64,000 nucleotides of DNA, taken from the NCBI GenBank assembly GCA_009746045.1, contig RPFO01000744.1:865635-929634 (forward strand), given 5' to 3'. The position numbers were made by a program, and so were the translations under genes. The DNA comes from Mesostigma viride. Taxonomy: Eukaryota > Streptophyta > Mesostigmatophyceae > Mesostigmatales > Mesostigmataceae. The notes under the pieces were generated by a model. The model was not told where the DNA came from. It was given only the letters and a program-made list of their open reading frames with translations, and searched no databases. Below, piece by piece: positions 46,061-56,529 of the stretch (position 1 is its first letter; the number at the start of each line of letters is the position of its first letter).

Positions 46061-47043
46061 ATTACTGTATCTCTCTACGGCATGGCCGGTGTACGTGTAA
46101 GCTGAACTGAACTGAACTGAGCTGAACTGAACTGAAATGAACTGAATGGTGCTGTTAGTTATTTAGTTAGTTGAATCCCACGCCGCACATGGGCAGTAGA
46201 GTCTTTAGTGGCCGAGGGCCGGAATACCGGTATATTTAGTTGGCTGGTTGCCTGGTTCTCCAACAAAAACATGGTCGCCTCCTGAAGGTGGCATGCGTTG
46301 GCTACCTAATCGATTAGCGCCGAGTGTCGCGCGTAGGTCGCCCGAGATCTGTAACTAATTAGTGCCTGCGTTTGTTGCATGCATCGGTGCCAGACTGCCA
46401 GTCCCATCAACGACCATCAGACAGGACCAGTCTATGGCTCCAACAATCTAGCGTGGGAATAAACTGAACTGAACTAAATGTATCGGTGCGGCGTCTGGAA
46501 TGAAACTATGAAAGCTGACATCCTTAGTGCAGCGGCGAACGCGTACTATTCCTGAATGGTTCCGTTTTGTTACGGAAAGAGGGAGTAAACTCCCCCTTCC
46601 TGTGGCGGATGATGCCTAACATTCTGCCGAGGATGCCGAACATTCCGCAGTTTAATCCTGGCAGCATCCTTGCAGCGCTATGACCATAGACGTATTTCCT
46701 ATTAGCCATACAATCAACGCAGCCTCGGCCGTTTTCATGAGACAGGACATCCTTCAGTGGAGGCACGCTGTTGGGATTATGGAAGCACGTTTTCCGAGGC
46801 TGACGGCAGCAGTGATAATGACACGAAGGTCATGATGCCAGCGGCGCTATTGCATCGATATCGTTTTTAACATGGAGCCCCCGCCGAGCCCGGTTATGTC
46901 TAGGCGGCAAGTTGTGGGCGACCCGCCGAAGTGCGGCGAAAAAAACGGGTAAGTAAGTAAGCACCGCAACATAGAAGCGACGTCATGGCCTGCCGGGATG
47001 CCAGCAAACGCGGGCGTAGGGGATTCGAGCCTGCGAAATCTTC
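46061..47043 (+). other. Upstream region of the GT29 gene, with a (CTGAA)n microsatellite
   Basis: A short (GAACT)n array lies at 46099-46146, with a scrap at 46459-46474. An AAGTAAGTAAG run lies at 46951. The last part should carry the promoter of the GT29 gene. No other gene recognised. Confidence 0.4.
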
Positions 47044-49389
47044 ATGAGGAAAACGCGTTTACTGGAAGATCATCGGCGTCAGACGATCTGGCCAGCACTC
47101 CCCTTTCCTTCCTACCTCCGTCGTAAGACCATGCGTCCTAATAACGGCTCGTCGGCCCCGCCCGCGCGCGCGGCCCTGATCAACTGGGCCCGCCTGCGCC
47201 GTGCCTGCGCCAGCATTCTCCTCGCCTGCCTCCTGTGTCAGCTGCTCGTCCAGGCCGCATTCCTCCCGAGCAAGGTCATGACCCACACGTATACTCGGTC
47301 GGCCTCGCCATCCAGTACCGAGTCTCGCACTGTCACCAAGTCCCGCGCCGGCTCGACGCGCACGGAGCCCTCCCAGCTCTCTCGCACCGAGTCCTCCCAG
47401 CTGCCGCGCGCCGAGTCCCCCCTGAGCGATGATGAATGGACCCACACTGAGACGACTCAGGGCGAGTTATCCCCAGTCGCCGCTTCTCACTGCAGCATCC
47501 CTGTGCTCCGCATCACCCCTCGTGTGACTGTGATGCCGCTCAACGCGACGCACCCCGGTTTCGGTGCCCACTCCCACTACACCTGCCAACCACCACGGTC
47601 CGAACTCGTCCCCCTGAACGGCGCCACCGTGCGGCTGCACCCGTTTCAGCCGTTCTTGTCCTGCGAGGGCGCTCCGGACGACTCGCTGATGCGACAAAAC
47701 GTCTTGGTTCCGACATCTGCCATGCCGGTGCGGCGCGAGCACCTAGTGCCGTCATCCGCGACGTCGGCGACCACCAAGGTGCATCCAGGCGTGCACTGGG
47801 ATCCAGACAAACTGGGCGGTGCAGCATCGGGCGGCCTTAGCGCACCAGCGCCCCCAGGCACGCGACAGGCCGGCGGCACCACGGGAGCAGGGACCGGATC
47901 ACAAACAGGTGCCACGCAGCAGGCAGGGACCCGGAGACTCGCAGGTGCTCTACCAGGAAGGAGGAGCGCACAGATGCAGGCGGGTGCTATAAACAGGAGA
48001 AGCGGGGCAGCCGAAGGACAAGCCAGGCGCGGGGTGAACCGGAGGGGCCGGCAGCTGCACGCCACTGACATATTACCGGAGAGGTGGAGCCGATATCAAG
48101 AGGCGAGCACCGATAAGGACAGCTGGAGACGCGGGGAGCGGGCCGGGGGCGACATGGGCAGGAGGGAGGGGCGGCGATTGCACAAACGCAATATCCCAGC
48201 AGCAGTGGCAGCCCCAGCACCTTCGCCAAGGTCCACGATGGCCGCAGAGCAAGCAGGCCAGTCGCTAGGCAGGCGGGATGGGCTTGGCGGGGCGACCGGC
48301 ATGTCTGAGCCACCTGCCACCGCGTCCGCCGGCTCCTCGCCTCTCCTGCCGACGCTTGGCGCGTGGGGCAGCTGCGCGGTCGTGCTCAGCGGGGGCAGCC
48401 TGCTGCGCAGCTCGTGCGGCGGTGAGATCGACGGCCACGACACGATCATCCGGTTCAACGCACCCCCGGTGGCAGGGTTCGAGCCGGACGTGGGCGGGCG
48501 GACGGATGTCGCGCTGATCAACTGGAAGCTGGAGCAAAAGTTGGTGTCCGCTTTCCACAACAGCACCGGTTATGATGCCACGAGATCAACCCAGTCCAAC
48601 AGCCCCGGTGGATTCGCCACCCAGCCATCCGGCTTTGGACCTACCCAGCGAGCGGGAGCCAGCCCTGATACTTCGGGCCCTGATGACACCAGGGCCGATG
48701 GAGAGAAGACCGGCGACGATGCGCTGTTTGGGCGCGACCCACCCCCCCGGCTCGTCGTGCTGACCGATGACTACCTGGGTGCGGCCACCAGGGACGCGGA
48801 CTGCCGGGAGTTCAGGGACACCCTGGGGCATCCGACGCTCGTGCTGGCCCCCACGCGTTATTCGTCGGCGGTGGCGATGCTGAGGGAGATGCTGACGTCA
48901 TCGGGTCGGGAGGTTCACGATAGCACGCTGCCAAGCTTGGGTTTCCGGGGAGTGCTTACGAGCCTGCAGTTCTGCCGGAGTGTGTCTATTTATGGGATTA
49001 GCCAGCGGGCGGGCGATGGGCACTACTGGGCGCCGGGGGACCCCATGTGGAGCGACCACGACACGATGGGAGAGCTCATGGTGATGCAGAAGTGGGGGGT
49101 CATGGGTTCCGTGGACGTAGAGGTGTATGACCAGGGGCCCCCGTGCCCCGAGCCCTTTGTGTATGGCATGCATGCGAATGACAAGCAGCGGAAGATAGGG
49201 AGCGTGGTCGTGAAACGGCATGTGCATCACACGCCGGACGACTTGCCACGGATGCCGTTGTTGCGGAATAAGGATGTGAGGAGCTTTTGGAAGGATGCGA
49301 GGTTTCAGGGAGAGATGCACAAGATTATTATGGAGACGGCGGCTGCTGGGTTGAGGGGGAAGAAGAAGGCTGGTCGGTCGCGCGACTAG
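47044..49389 (+). CDS. GT29 sialyltransferase-like glycosyltransferase, type II membrane protein, single exon
   Basis: 781 codons without an intron. Near the N end (about residues 50-75) a basic-flanked hydrophobic segment (ASILLACLLCQLLVQAAFLP) fits a Golgi type II signal anchor. A long low-complexity Ser/Thr/Arg/Gly stem of about 360 residues follows. The catalytic part carries GT29 signatures: L motif (about residues 441-490: GSCAVVLSGGSLLRSS, GEIDGHDTIIRFNAPPVAGF, DVGGRT), S motif (about 630-652: PSLGFRGVLTSLQFC, then SVSIYGIS), motif III-like HYWAP (about 659) and a HDTMGE-type VS motif with His and Glu (about 673-678). The family transfers sialic acid or a related acidic sugar from a CMP-sugar; donor and acceptor in algae are not known from sequence. 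An in-frame ATG at 47131 (MRPNNGS) could be the true start and still precedes the anchor. The TAG at 49387 is clear. Confidence 0.88.
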   Translation: MRKTRLLEDHRRQTIWPALPFPSYLRRKTMRPNNGSSAPPARAALINWARLRRACASILLACLLCQLLVQAAFLPSKVMTHTYTRSASPSSTESRTVTKSRAGSTRTEPSQLSRTESSQLPRAESPLSDDEWTHTETTQGELSPVAASHCSIPVLRITPRVTVMPLNATHPGFGAHSHYTCQPPRSELVPLNGATVRLHPFQPFLSCEGAPDDSLMRQNVLVPTSAMPVRREHLVPSSATSATTKVHPGVHWDPDKLGGAASGGLSAPAPPGTRQAGGTTGAGTGSQTGATQQAGTRRLAGALPGRRSAQMQAGAINRRSGAAEGQARRGVNRRGRQLHATDILPERWSRYQEASTDKDSWRRGERAGGDMGRREGRRLHKRNIPAAVAAPAPSPRSTMAAEQAGQSLGRRDGLGGATGMSEPPATASAGSSPLLPTLGAWGSCAVVLSGGSLLRSSCGGEIDGHDTIIRFNAPPVAGFEPDVGGRTDVALINWKLEQKLVSAFHNSTGYDATRSTQSNSPGGFATQPSGFGPTQRAGASPDTSGPDDTRADGEKTGDDALFGRDPPPRLVVLTDDYLGAATRDADCREFRDTLGHPTLVLAPTRYSSAVAMLREMLTSSGREVHDSTLPSLGFRGVLTSLQFCRSVSIYGISQRAGDGHYWAPGDPMWSDHDTMGELMVMQKWGVMGSVDVEVYDQGPPCPEPFVYGMHANDKQRKIGSVVVKRHVHHTPDDLPRMPLLRNKDVRSFWKDARFQGEMHKIIMETAAAGLRGKKKAGRSRD

Positions 49390-49894
49390 CTAGCCTGGCC
49401 GCCTGTGTTGCTGGCGAGTTTTGGGTAGAAAGGGTATGGCTGCACGGGCTGTTTGAATTAGAAGGTCCAGTGTGCGACCTAACTGTACAAATATTAGAAG
49501 ATAGTGTGAGCTGATTGTACGTTTTTTCAAATATAAAGTTTACTGGAAGTTGTGATGATCTTGGAATGCCTGTTACGTCAAGCTAGCTAGGTCTGCTTCG
49601 ACATTGTTTGGCACCTGTGCAAGAGTTGACCATGCTTTGACAGGCCATTCTACGGCAACAACTGTCTGCCATTCAACTTGTGATACTACTTGTGTCACGT
49701 CCGTGATCATTTACGTCCGTGCACTCGAGAAACGGCTGTTCACCGAATCATTTACGACCGGTTCAGTTCCGTTGGTTTGGTTCCGCGGTAGCCGTTTGGC
49801 TTGGATTTGTTCAAGTCTGGGTACCGGCCGGTGTGGAGCGCCGCGCCGGATGCCAATACCCAACTCTACGACGCTTGTGGCTGAATATTTACTT
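49390..49894 (+). other. GT29 3' region
   Basis: Probably the 3' UTR and downstream DNA of the GT29 gene. No recognisable coding; the next feature begins with retroelement sequence around 49895. Confidence 0.4.
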
Positions 49895-50700
49895 TTGTAG
49901 TATATATGTCCATGCCCTTGGCCCGGTCGACGCTGTGGTTGCCACCTTGGCTGCCCTTGAAGTGGCCATGGCGGCCATCAACCTTTGGCTCTCCCTCCCC
50001 AAGTGTGCAGTCTTTTCGCCCCAGGGGGACTGCTCTGGCTTCCCCGCGGCTATCCCGGGGGCATTGGCGCGGGCGCATGGTTTCTCGTGCCTGGGCGTCC
50101 CTGCATGTGGGTGACCCTGACTACGTCGAAGAGGAGCTCCGGGCCACCGTGCAACAGCGCACCCATGTCCTCGAGACTTGGGCGCGCCTCAAGGACCCCC
50201 AGACCAAAGGGCTCCTCCTGTGGTTTTGCGCCCACCCGCGGGTGGTTCACGGGCTCCGTGGCGCTCCCCCCCACTTGGTGCGGCTTGCCGCGGAAGGCCA
50301 CGACGAGCGCATTCAGGCCGCCTTGCAGGTGCTCCTCGATCCCCTGCCCTAGCCTGCCAGCTCACTCCATGCGCTTGGCCACCCTCCCCTGCCGCATGGG
50401 CGGGTGTGGGCTCACCCGCGCCGGCGGTGCCGCCTGCCTCGCCCCCGCCGCCTTCCTTGGCTCTGTTGCTCAGGCCTGGGCGGGGATCCGCCGGTTGGTC
50501 CCCAGCGCCGTCAGCACCAGTCCCGACTTGGTCACCCCATCCCCCTTCTCCTTTGTGCAGGCTGTGCAGGATTCTTACCTCGGGATCCAGCAGGCCTGCG
50601 ACCTCATCGGCCCCGCCCAGGCCGTCCACCGTCTCCTGCCCCGGGGCACGCCCGGCGTGTCCACTGTCGTCAGTCCTAGTGTACCTTCCCTGCCTGGGTT
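49895..50700 (+). pseudogene. Internal fragment of a family X retrotransposon, plus strand
   Basis: Plus frames with several shifts encode the post-catalytic RT segment: LGPVDAVVATLAALEVAMAA, KCAVFSPQGDCSGFP, TKGLLLWFCAHPRVVHGLRG, GHDERIQAAL, RMGGCGLTRAGGAACLAPAA and FVQAVQDSYLGIQQACDL. It is truncated on both sides (catalytic YLDD-type motif and endonuclease absent) and butts against the tail of a family Y LINE at 50701. Confidence 0.8.
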
Positions 50701-51312
50701 CATTAATTAATTAATTAATAGACACGTGACTGCGTCACGTGAGCATAAGTCCTCAGTGGGAGGGGAACATGGAATGCGGAATGGATGGTATAAGCTATCT
50801 AGGTCCTAGTTACAGGGGTGTGGGCACCGCGGCCCGAATCGCTATGAATGCCATACTTGGTCACACGCGGAGCCCCAACAGGCTTGGGGGTGGTCTCCTT
50901 CATCACTACTTGCCATCTATCCTTGCGCACCATCTGCCTCCATATTACAGACAAACTGGTCAGTAGGCTGCCCGGGGGTGAGCCCGTCACGTCTAGTGTA
51001 GCACATGTCCATGCCGAGTCGATCACGAAATGTCCACGGGTGGCGGCCCTGCCGCGCGCGGCCGGGGGCACGCCAGGTTAGGACATATCGCCCAGGCTGG
51101 GCAGGCCTGGTGCCAGCTAGTCTATCTGAGGTATCTTCCTGATCTGTGCGGGCCAGGTGCCCGGCTAGGCCCAGGCGCCTGTGCCTAATAATGTGGGAAA
51201 CATAGGGCAAATCAGCGTACAAATCAGCGTACAAATCCTCATTACTAATGTGCAAACCAAAGGCCGGGAGGTTAAGGGCCTTGCGCAGCATCTTGGTGAC
51301 GGCGCCTGCATG
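50701..51312 (-). mobile_element. Family Y LINE 3' end with intact (empty) TTAA site
   Basis: Nearly identical to 11650-12207 joined to 13923-13955: tail TTAATTAATTAATTAA at 50703, GAGCATAAGTCCTCAGTGGG, minus-strand NEDLYADLYADLPYVSHIIR (with a 12-bp in-frame duplication) and GLAGHLART. At 51290-51295 it has a single TTAA followed directly by GGGCCTTGCGCAGCATCTTG. This is the empty counterpart of the site where T1 copy A inserted. Confidence 0.85.
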
Positions 51313-51795
51313 GGTTCATGGAAAACAACAAAATACCGCGGCCCGGCCCTGAACGCAAACGGTTTTCACCTTTGCGGAGTGCCTGATCAGAATATACGCA
51401 TGGCTGATTTCGTTAGTACCGGCTACGCCCCCTTCTAATAAAGAAGGATCCAGCCGTGTTCAGCCCGTCTCACGTTTCGAGACTGAACAAGTCTCGAGTG
51501 GACACGTGTGTAGTACTCCTACACACAGATCTCGAGTGATTTATCTAGTACCAAATCCGAAAGGCTTGCATCACTCCCCGGAAAGGAGAACTTTTGCGGA
51601 TGACTGTAGGTGTAAGTTGGCGATGCCATGGTAACCGGAGACGTCCGTCCTATAGTCAGCGAAAGTTGGTGCGAGAGGTCCCCAGTTCGATTACGGTCGG
51701 ATTCACTTGCAGATCGCGTTTTTCCGCGTTTTCCGCGGCCCGGCCCTGAACGCAAACGGTTTTCACCTTTGTGGAGTGCCTGATCAGAAAATACC
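51313..51795. repeat. Segment bounded by ~60-bp direct repeats, with two hairpins and a tRNA-like block
   Basis: A roughly 60-bp sequence (CCGCGGCCCGGCCCTGAACG...GTGCCTGATCAGAA) occurs at about 51337-51398 and again at 51735-51790. Between them lie two hairpins, GAGACT/AGTCTC (about 51478-51495) and GTGTGTAG/CTACACAC (51504-51524). At about 51650-51705, ATAGTCAGCGAAAGTTGG...GAGAGGTCCCCAGTTCGATT resembles tRNA A- and B-box regions. It may be a tRNA-derived SINE or a repeat-mediated insertion. Confidence 0.45.
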
Positions 51796-51930
51796 TACGC
51801 GGGTATACTACACTGTGCCGACTGGATGGGTCTGCATGCGAGCTTGAACGATCAGGGGAAGACTTGGACTCCGTTTCCCTTGAGGGGAGCATGGGGTCTG
51901 CATTCCTGCGCGCCCTCTGTTACCCTGGCT
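51790..51930 (+). pseudogene. Small family X fragment
   Basis: Plus frame GYTTLCRLDGSACELERSGE then SLEGSMGSAFLRAL corresponds to the HTADWIALFADL...SVGSAYLRALPM region of the intact element (about 61920-61820). Too short to say more. Confidence 0.55.
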
Positions 51931-52146
51931 TGGGTTATAGAGTCCATAATTGCTTTAAAAATGTGCTGACCGCGCTATGGCAGCCAGGTTTTTACCATGA
52001 TTCAGCATAATCTAGCTGATAGTCAGGATGGTTGAGGATATCACGTAACCGCGTAGTGGCCTCGCGGTACGCCTCTGCCATCGCCTGGTGTCTTGCCAGG
52101 CGACGAGCAGCCTCGAGGAGGATCCTCCTCAATCCGCTGCCTCTTC

Positions 52147-52320
52147 TCAGCGAGACGGGAAGGCCGTCTCACGGCGGACCTCCCTATAACGCTGCCGAGC
52201 GCGACGTTCTTCATTAGCCACCAGCGCTGCCTGCTCCACTGCCAGGAGCGCTGGGGTGAGGAGAATTTCTAGCTCCCCGTCGGGGAGGCTGGCGGTGTCC
52301 GACACCTCGTCGTCGTACAT
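52147..52320 (-). CDS. Unidentified small ORF
   Basis: 58-codon minus frame MYDDEVSDTASLPDGELEIL, rich in Ala, Glu and Arg towards its end (EERRARQRYREVRRE). The amphipathic, helical, Arg/Glu-rich composition looks coding-like, and a related frame (KRQRIEEDPP) continues past the stop after a shift. I do not recognise it; it may be the start of a decayed transposon protein. Confidence 0.25.
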   Translation of the reverse strand: MYDDEVSDTASLPDGELEILLTPALLAVEQAALVANEERRARQRYREVRRETAFPSR

Positions 52321-52930
52321 GGGTTGTCCGGCAACTGCAGGGGCGACGGGCCTGTACAACGGTCCGAGCCCCGCCAAAAACGACCATCTTATTCCGTCAC
52401 CAAAGTGGCGCGAGATCCCGAAAATCTGGTGTGCGGGATGGTGTCGACAAGGCCAAAAGTCACGCAGCACCCATGGCGGCCGTGAAAATCCTAGTGGCGG
52501 TTTTGAGAACACATTAAGGAAAGCGAATGCCTTCATAACTCATCATCTACTGAACGTAGATATTTTTTTATCCTAAAGAAATCGGCCCATTTTTTCAGGA
52601 AAACAGAAAAAGGGCGGGCATTTTCGCGAGGTCGGGTCAGGTCCGCTGCATTTTGCAGTGGACCCCCAAAAAGTCACACCGGAAACTTATCAAAAACGGC
52701 GACAGTGCAGCACGAGGTAAGCCGCTCGCATGATTCTATGACTAATTCAAAAATTTTTTACCGAAAAACTTTTTGTTAAAACGACTGCCATTGTAAATGC
52801 TGCGATACCGCAAATTATGTTGCTGCTGGGAGGTGCTTGCGGGAGCGGTAATGGTGCACTTACGTAAAAATATGCCACGTACTGTTTGGTTTCTGCGAAT
52901 TTGGTCGTTCCACTTTCTCAGGCCGTTTAA
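52321..52930. other. Unassigned stretch left of the transposase-like pseudogene
   Basis: No gene recognised. Contains several CCAAAAA/TTTTTC-type runs. The terminal repeat of the neighbouring dead element could lie here but was not located. Confidence 0.3.
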
Positions 52931-54889
52931 ATGGCTTCCAGAGCACATCCCTCACTACTCTCGTGCCCAAGGTGCGATGAGCGCCTGCACACGTCGCTCA
53001 ACTACGTCTGTGATTCTTGCGGCACCGACGCGAGCTGCATGGCTGGAGTCGACACAAGAGAGTGGTACGCACACGTCTAGAATCGCATTTATAGCTTAGT
53101 GAAGCTCACACCTTTCGCCAACAAGTTTTTCAGCGTGTTTCCTTTTCCTGAGCCGATTGAGCGCATCATGCTTACAAATTACGGGCGCCTAATAGAAAAC
53201 TGGAGCCGTGAGCGTGAGGATGACCAGGCAGCGCCAAAGAATTAAGCGTAAAGTTCGCCTATTGATGCTTCCTCGAGACATTCAAGATATCCTCAGGTAG
53301 GCTGTGCCTGGGGAGAATAAATGGGAGGGAGCAGTGTTGTTTTCAGCTGGCAGTGTAGGTGTTGTGGCCCCTCCCATGAAGCTTGTTTGGACTCAATCTC
53401 CCCACGAGGGCATGACCAAGTTGACAGTTCACTTCAGCTAGTGGGTCGTGGTAAACCCAATGGGGAGTGTGAATGTGGCTAGGGATCATCAATTCAACGA
53501 GCTTGCTGCCAACGGGTTGGGGGGCAGGAACACGGTAGAAGGGGTGAGGAATTTTGTCCAGCGTGTGGCTGCCTCGCGTGCCTTAGTTAGACAGGAGCAC
53601 AGCCAACTGCACTGAGCTCATCCGAGAGTATCGGGGGAGGTCCTTGAAGCGGAGGGGGTGCACTTAGGTGATGGGAGGCGCGTGCCGGTTGTCAGGATGC
53701 TTTGGGGCGGGGGGACAAGGCATATGTGAATGCAGAGAGAGTGCAAGCAGGATGCTCACACCAGTACCCTTGCAACAAGTGCACATGCCCCAAGGCCAAG
53801 TTCGGTGACCTGGAGGGATCCAAGCACTTCTCACCAGGCCGCACTGTGCAGATGGCTAGGGAGCTAGCCCACGATGTGCAGGTTGATCCCACTGCCCCTT
53901 TCAAGTGCCCCAGCCCTCACTGCGGCAAGGTTTTCCATACCCAGGCAGAGCTCAGAGACACAGAGCCAAGGAACGAGAGCAAGGCAGGGCAGCATGCCCG
54001 GGACCACTTTGGCCAGAAGTGGGGCTGTTCCCCTCTCCTCCCCGTTGTCAGAGCACAATGAACACCCAACCTGTCTTCTTCACTGCCTTCTCAATAATGT
54101 ATGTGCACTCCTGGACAGGACCATCATGGCACGGATGCATAAGAGCGAGGAGGCAGAAATGCTGAAGGTGTTGCATGATGAGATGGGCGTGTTTATTAAG
54201 GAGTTCTAAGTACGTGAAAGCACCATAGAAGAATGCCAGTGCTATAAGGCAGTTGAGAAGCCACATGTCATTGGAAGGGAGGCTGAGACCTTGCTGGACA
54301 AATTCCAGCTGCATGTGTGTGAACATTGTTTGCCAGCACAACGCTGATGAGGATGCAGAGTCACATGTGGACAGGGAGGCCAGCTGACCAGGGTGTGGCA
54401 GGTTTTGAAGGATATGTTTGGAAGGCCCTGTGTGACTTAGATGATGATGGGTCAGGGGGGCCCAAGCGGGAGGCAAAGGTGCCCAGCCGAGGTAGAGGAG
54501 CTGGCAGCCACTTATGTTGCCTCTTTCATCTCTTTCACTGCCCCCGAGCATGTCACCACATACATGCACGACCTGGTGGCCCGGCCCACAGGCCATGCAT
54601 CTCAGATCCGTGAGTTGGGTGACCTGCGCCTGTTTTCAGGGGAGGCCTTAGAACACCTCCACCATGTGAACAAGGCACCTGACCTATGCACACCGCTCTA
54701 GGCAAGCGTGTCAAAACTGGGACTGGCAAGCGTGGAAGGGCCATGTGCGTTGGTGCACTTGCGCAGAGCATGCATGCTGGCATGGTGCGCCAAGAGTTGG
54801 CACACCGCCTCTGCGTGCCACTTTCCTATGCGGAACAACGAGCAAGGAAGAGGATGCTGGATCACCTGCGGGCTGCAGCAAAATGAGTC
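52931..54889 (+). pseudogene. Decayed transposase-like gene with N-terminal zinc ribbon and internal C2H2-like finger
   Basis: A run of plus-strand frames with stops and shifts reads as one ancient protein. In order: MASRAHPSLLSCPRCDERLH then YVCDSCG (zinc ribbon, 52931-53083); KLTPFANKFFSVFPFPEPIE (about 53100); WEGAVLFSAGSVGVVAPPMK (about 53320); ARDHQFNELAANGLGGRNTV then FVQRVAASRALV (53480-53590); CSHQYPCNKC and FKCPSPHCGKVFHTQAEL (53755-53960, C2H2-like); MARMHKSEEAEMLKVLHDEM (54124); YMHDLVARP then GDLRLFSGEALEHLHHVNK (54560-54675); and AEQRARKRMLDHLRAAAK ending in TGA at 54889. The N-ribbon, 'NxLGGxxT' segment and 'LFSGExLEHLH' end recall large uncharacterised transposon-like proteins of algae and invertebrates. 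The superfamily is not assigned. Confidence 0.6.
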
Positions 54890-56529
54890 TACGTGCAGGG
54901 CATGCAGCTTGATGAAGGCATAGCATGACGTTTGCATGCATGCCAGGCGAGGGCTCTTCAATTGTGGCCAGTGGGCTCTCCATGTGTTATTTATGTGTGT
55001 TATAGACGAATAAACTGGCATTATTATGCTTTCACATGTCACAAAGTTCTTGGTGATTTTACGATGGCTAACTTTGCTGGATGTCTCGTTCTCATTGATG
55101 TGTATATCATTATACAGAGTGGTACCAAGTTTAAAAGCTCACTAGGACCTCAGTTGCTTGCTTGGAGGTGTGCACTTTCTAGGAAGTGCGAGTACGTTGT
55201 TGGCTGCTGGCACGCATCAGAGTTTTTTCGCCATCTGATGTGCGATCTCAGTAAAACTTGGGAGACTTGTGTAGCATGGTGCAGCATAACTGCCTGCCAG
55301 ATTTCAAGCCAAACTGAGATCATTCGCACCACCTACGGTGTAATGAATGTCTTAATTTGGCATCGCGGTGACATGACTGACATCATGTGACAGCAGAATA
55401 TTGTCATTAACTGCCATTAAATGTAAGATGCAAGTTCCCTGTCCGGCTTCATACTTCATAAATGATGTGTTTAACAATTTCTAGGTGAATCTAAGCTCAT
55501 TTGCAATGGAGGCATCAACTTGTTAATAAAATGCCTAATATAGGCTTATGTGTGACGTTTGACAGCATAATTGCTTTCCAAACCGTGTCTAACTCGGGTG
55601 CAATTTGTTATTTGGTAGGTAAGCTAAATGTGATGTAAATAAGTTATCTACCTATTTGCAGGTCAAGCAGACATTATTTGTGATGTTTGTGCAATTAATA
55701 ATGAATAAAATTGACATTTTTTGCGTTTTTAATGCTTTTCGACGTCACCGTTCAGTAAGCACCAGGTAGCCAGCCAACGAGGTGCAACTTGTCACAGTAA
55801 AACTAGGTATCATAAGGAAGCTTGCCACCAAGTTTGACCGCCATCATCTGAATATAACTGCATGCAGCTAGGAGGAATAAGATGGGTGTTTTTTGGCACT
55901 TTCAGACCGTTGTGCTAGCAGCACCCGAGTGAGCTTTACGGATTCCATGTCGATTCTTTTTTCTGTAAGCCATGGTCTCCATCCCGAACATATGTTCGAG
56001 AGTGTTGCGTCGATCCAGTGGCGGACGGGACCATCGGAATTGCAGATTGGACGTCAGTTGCGGGACGAAAAGTGATCGCCCCATCTGGAGCGACCGACGC
56101 AGTACGTCGGGGCGTGAGCTCCCGAATCGTAATGGTCTGAGGCTCACAGTCCTGGCCGAGGAGACGAGGAAGACACAGGCCGGGGCCGGCTCTGTGCTTG
56201 CGCCACCTGTGGGGTTGTTTTCCCGCGCCTCTTCGGCCATGGCCGCACCAGCATTGACCATGCTGGAACAGCCACAGGGGAGGAGGGTTCTTGGCCAATC
56301 CCCTGGTTAGGGGTCGGATCCTCCACCTGCTCGTGCTCAGGGGAGGGGGGTTCTAAGCCGGACTGCCGGGTGGCAGCCGGACCCTCCGCCTGGCCTTTCA
56401 GTAGTCTTTTTGTTTTTCTTTTGCTTCTTTTTTTGAAATAGCCGCATCACCAGCCGGCTTCTGGTTGTCCTTGTTCGGGCTTCCGCATATCCTGCCCATC
56501 CTCATCGTTGTTGTACTAAGGTGAGTTTC
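54890..56529. other. 3' flank of the pseudogene and intergenic DNA
   Basis: AATAAA-like signals occur at 55009 and 55704. 55890-56400 has higher GC and short open minus frames without domains. A TTTTTGGCACTTTCAGACCGT motif at 55889 resembles GGCACTTTCATACCGT at 10826. No gene recognised. Confidence 0.35.

Noticed and set aside
47010..47045. tRNA gene suggested by GATTCGAGCC
   Set aside because: No matching T-stem, D-arm or acceptor stem.
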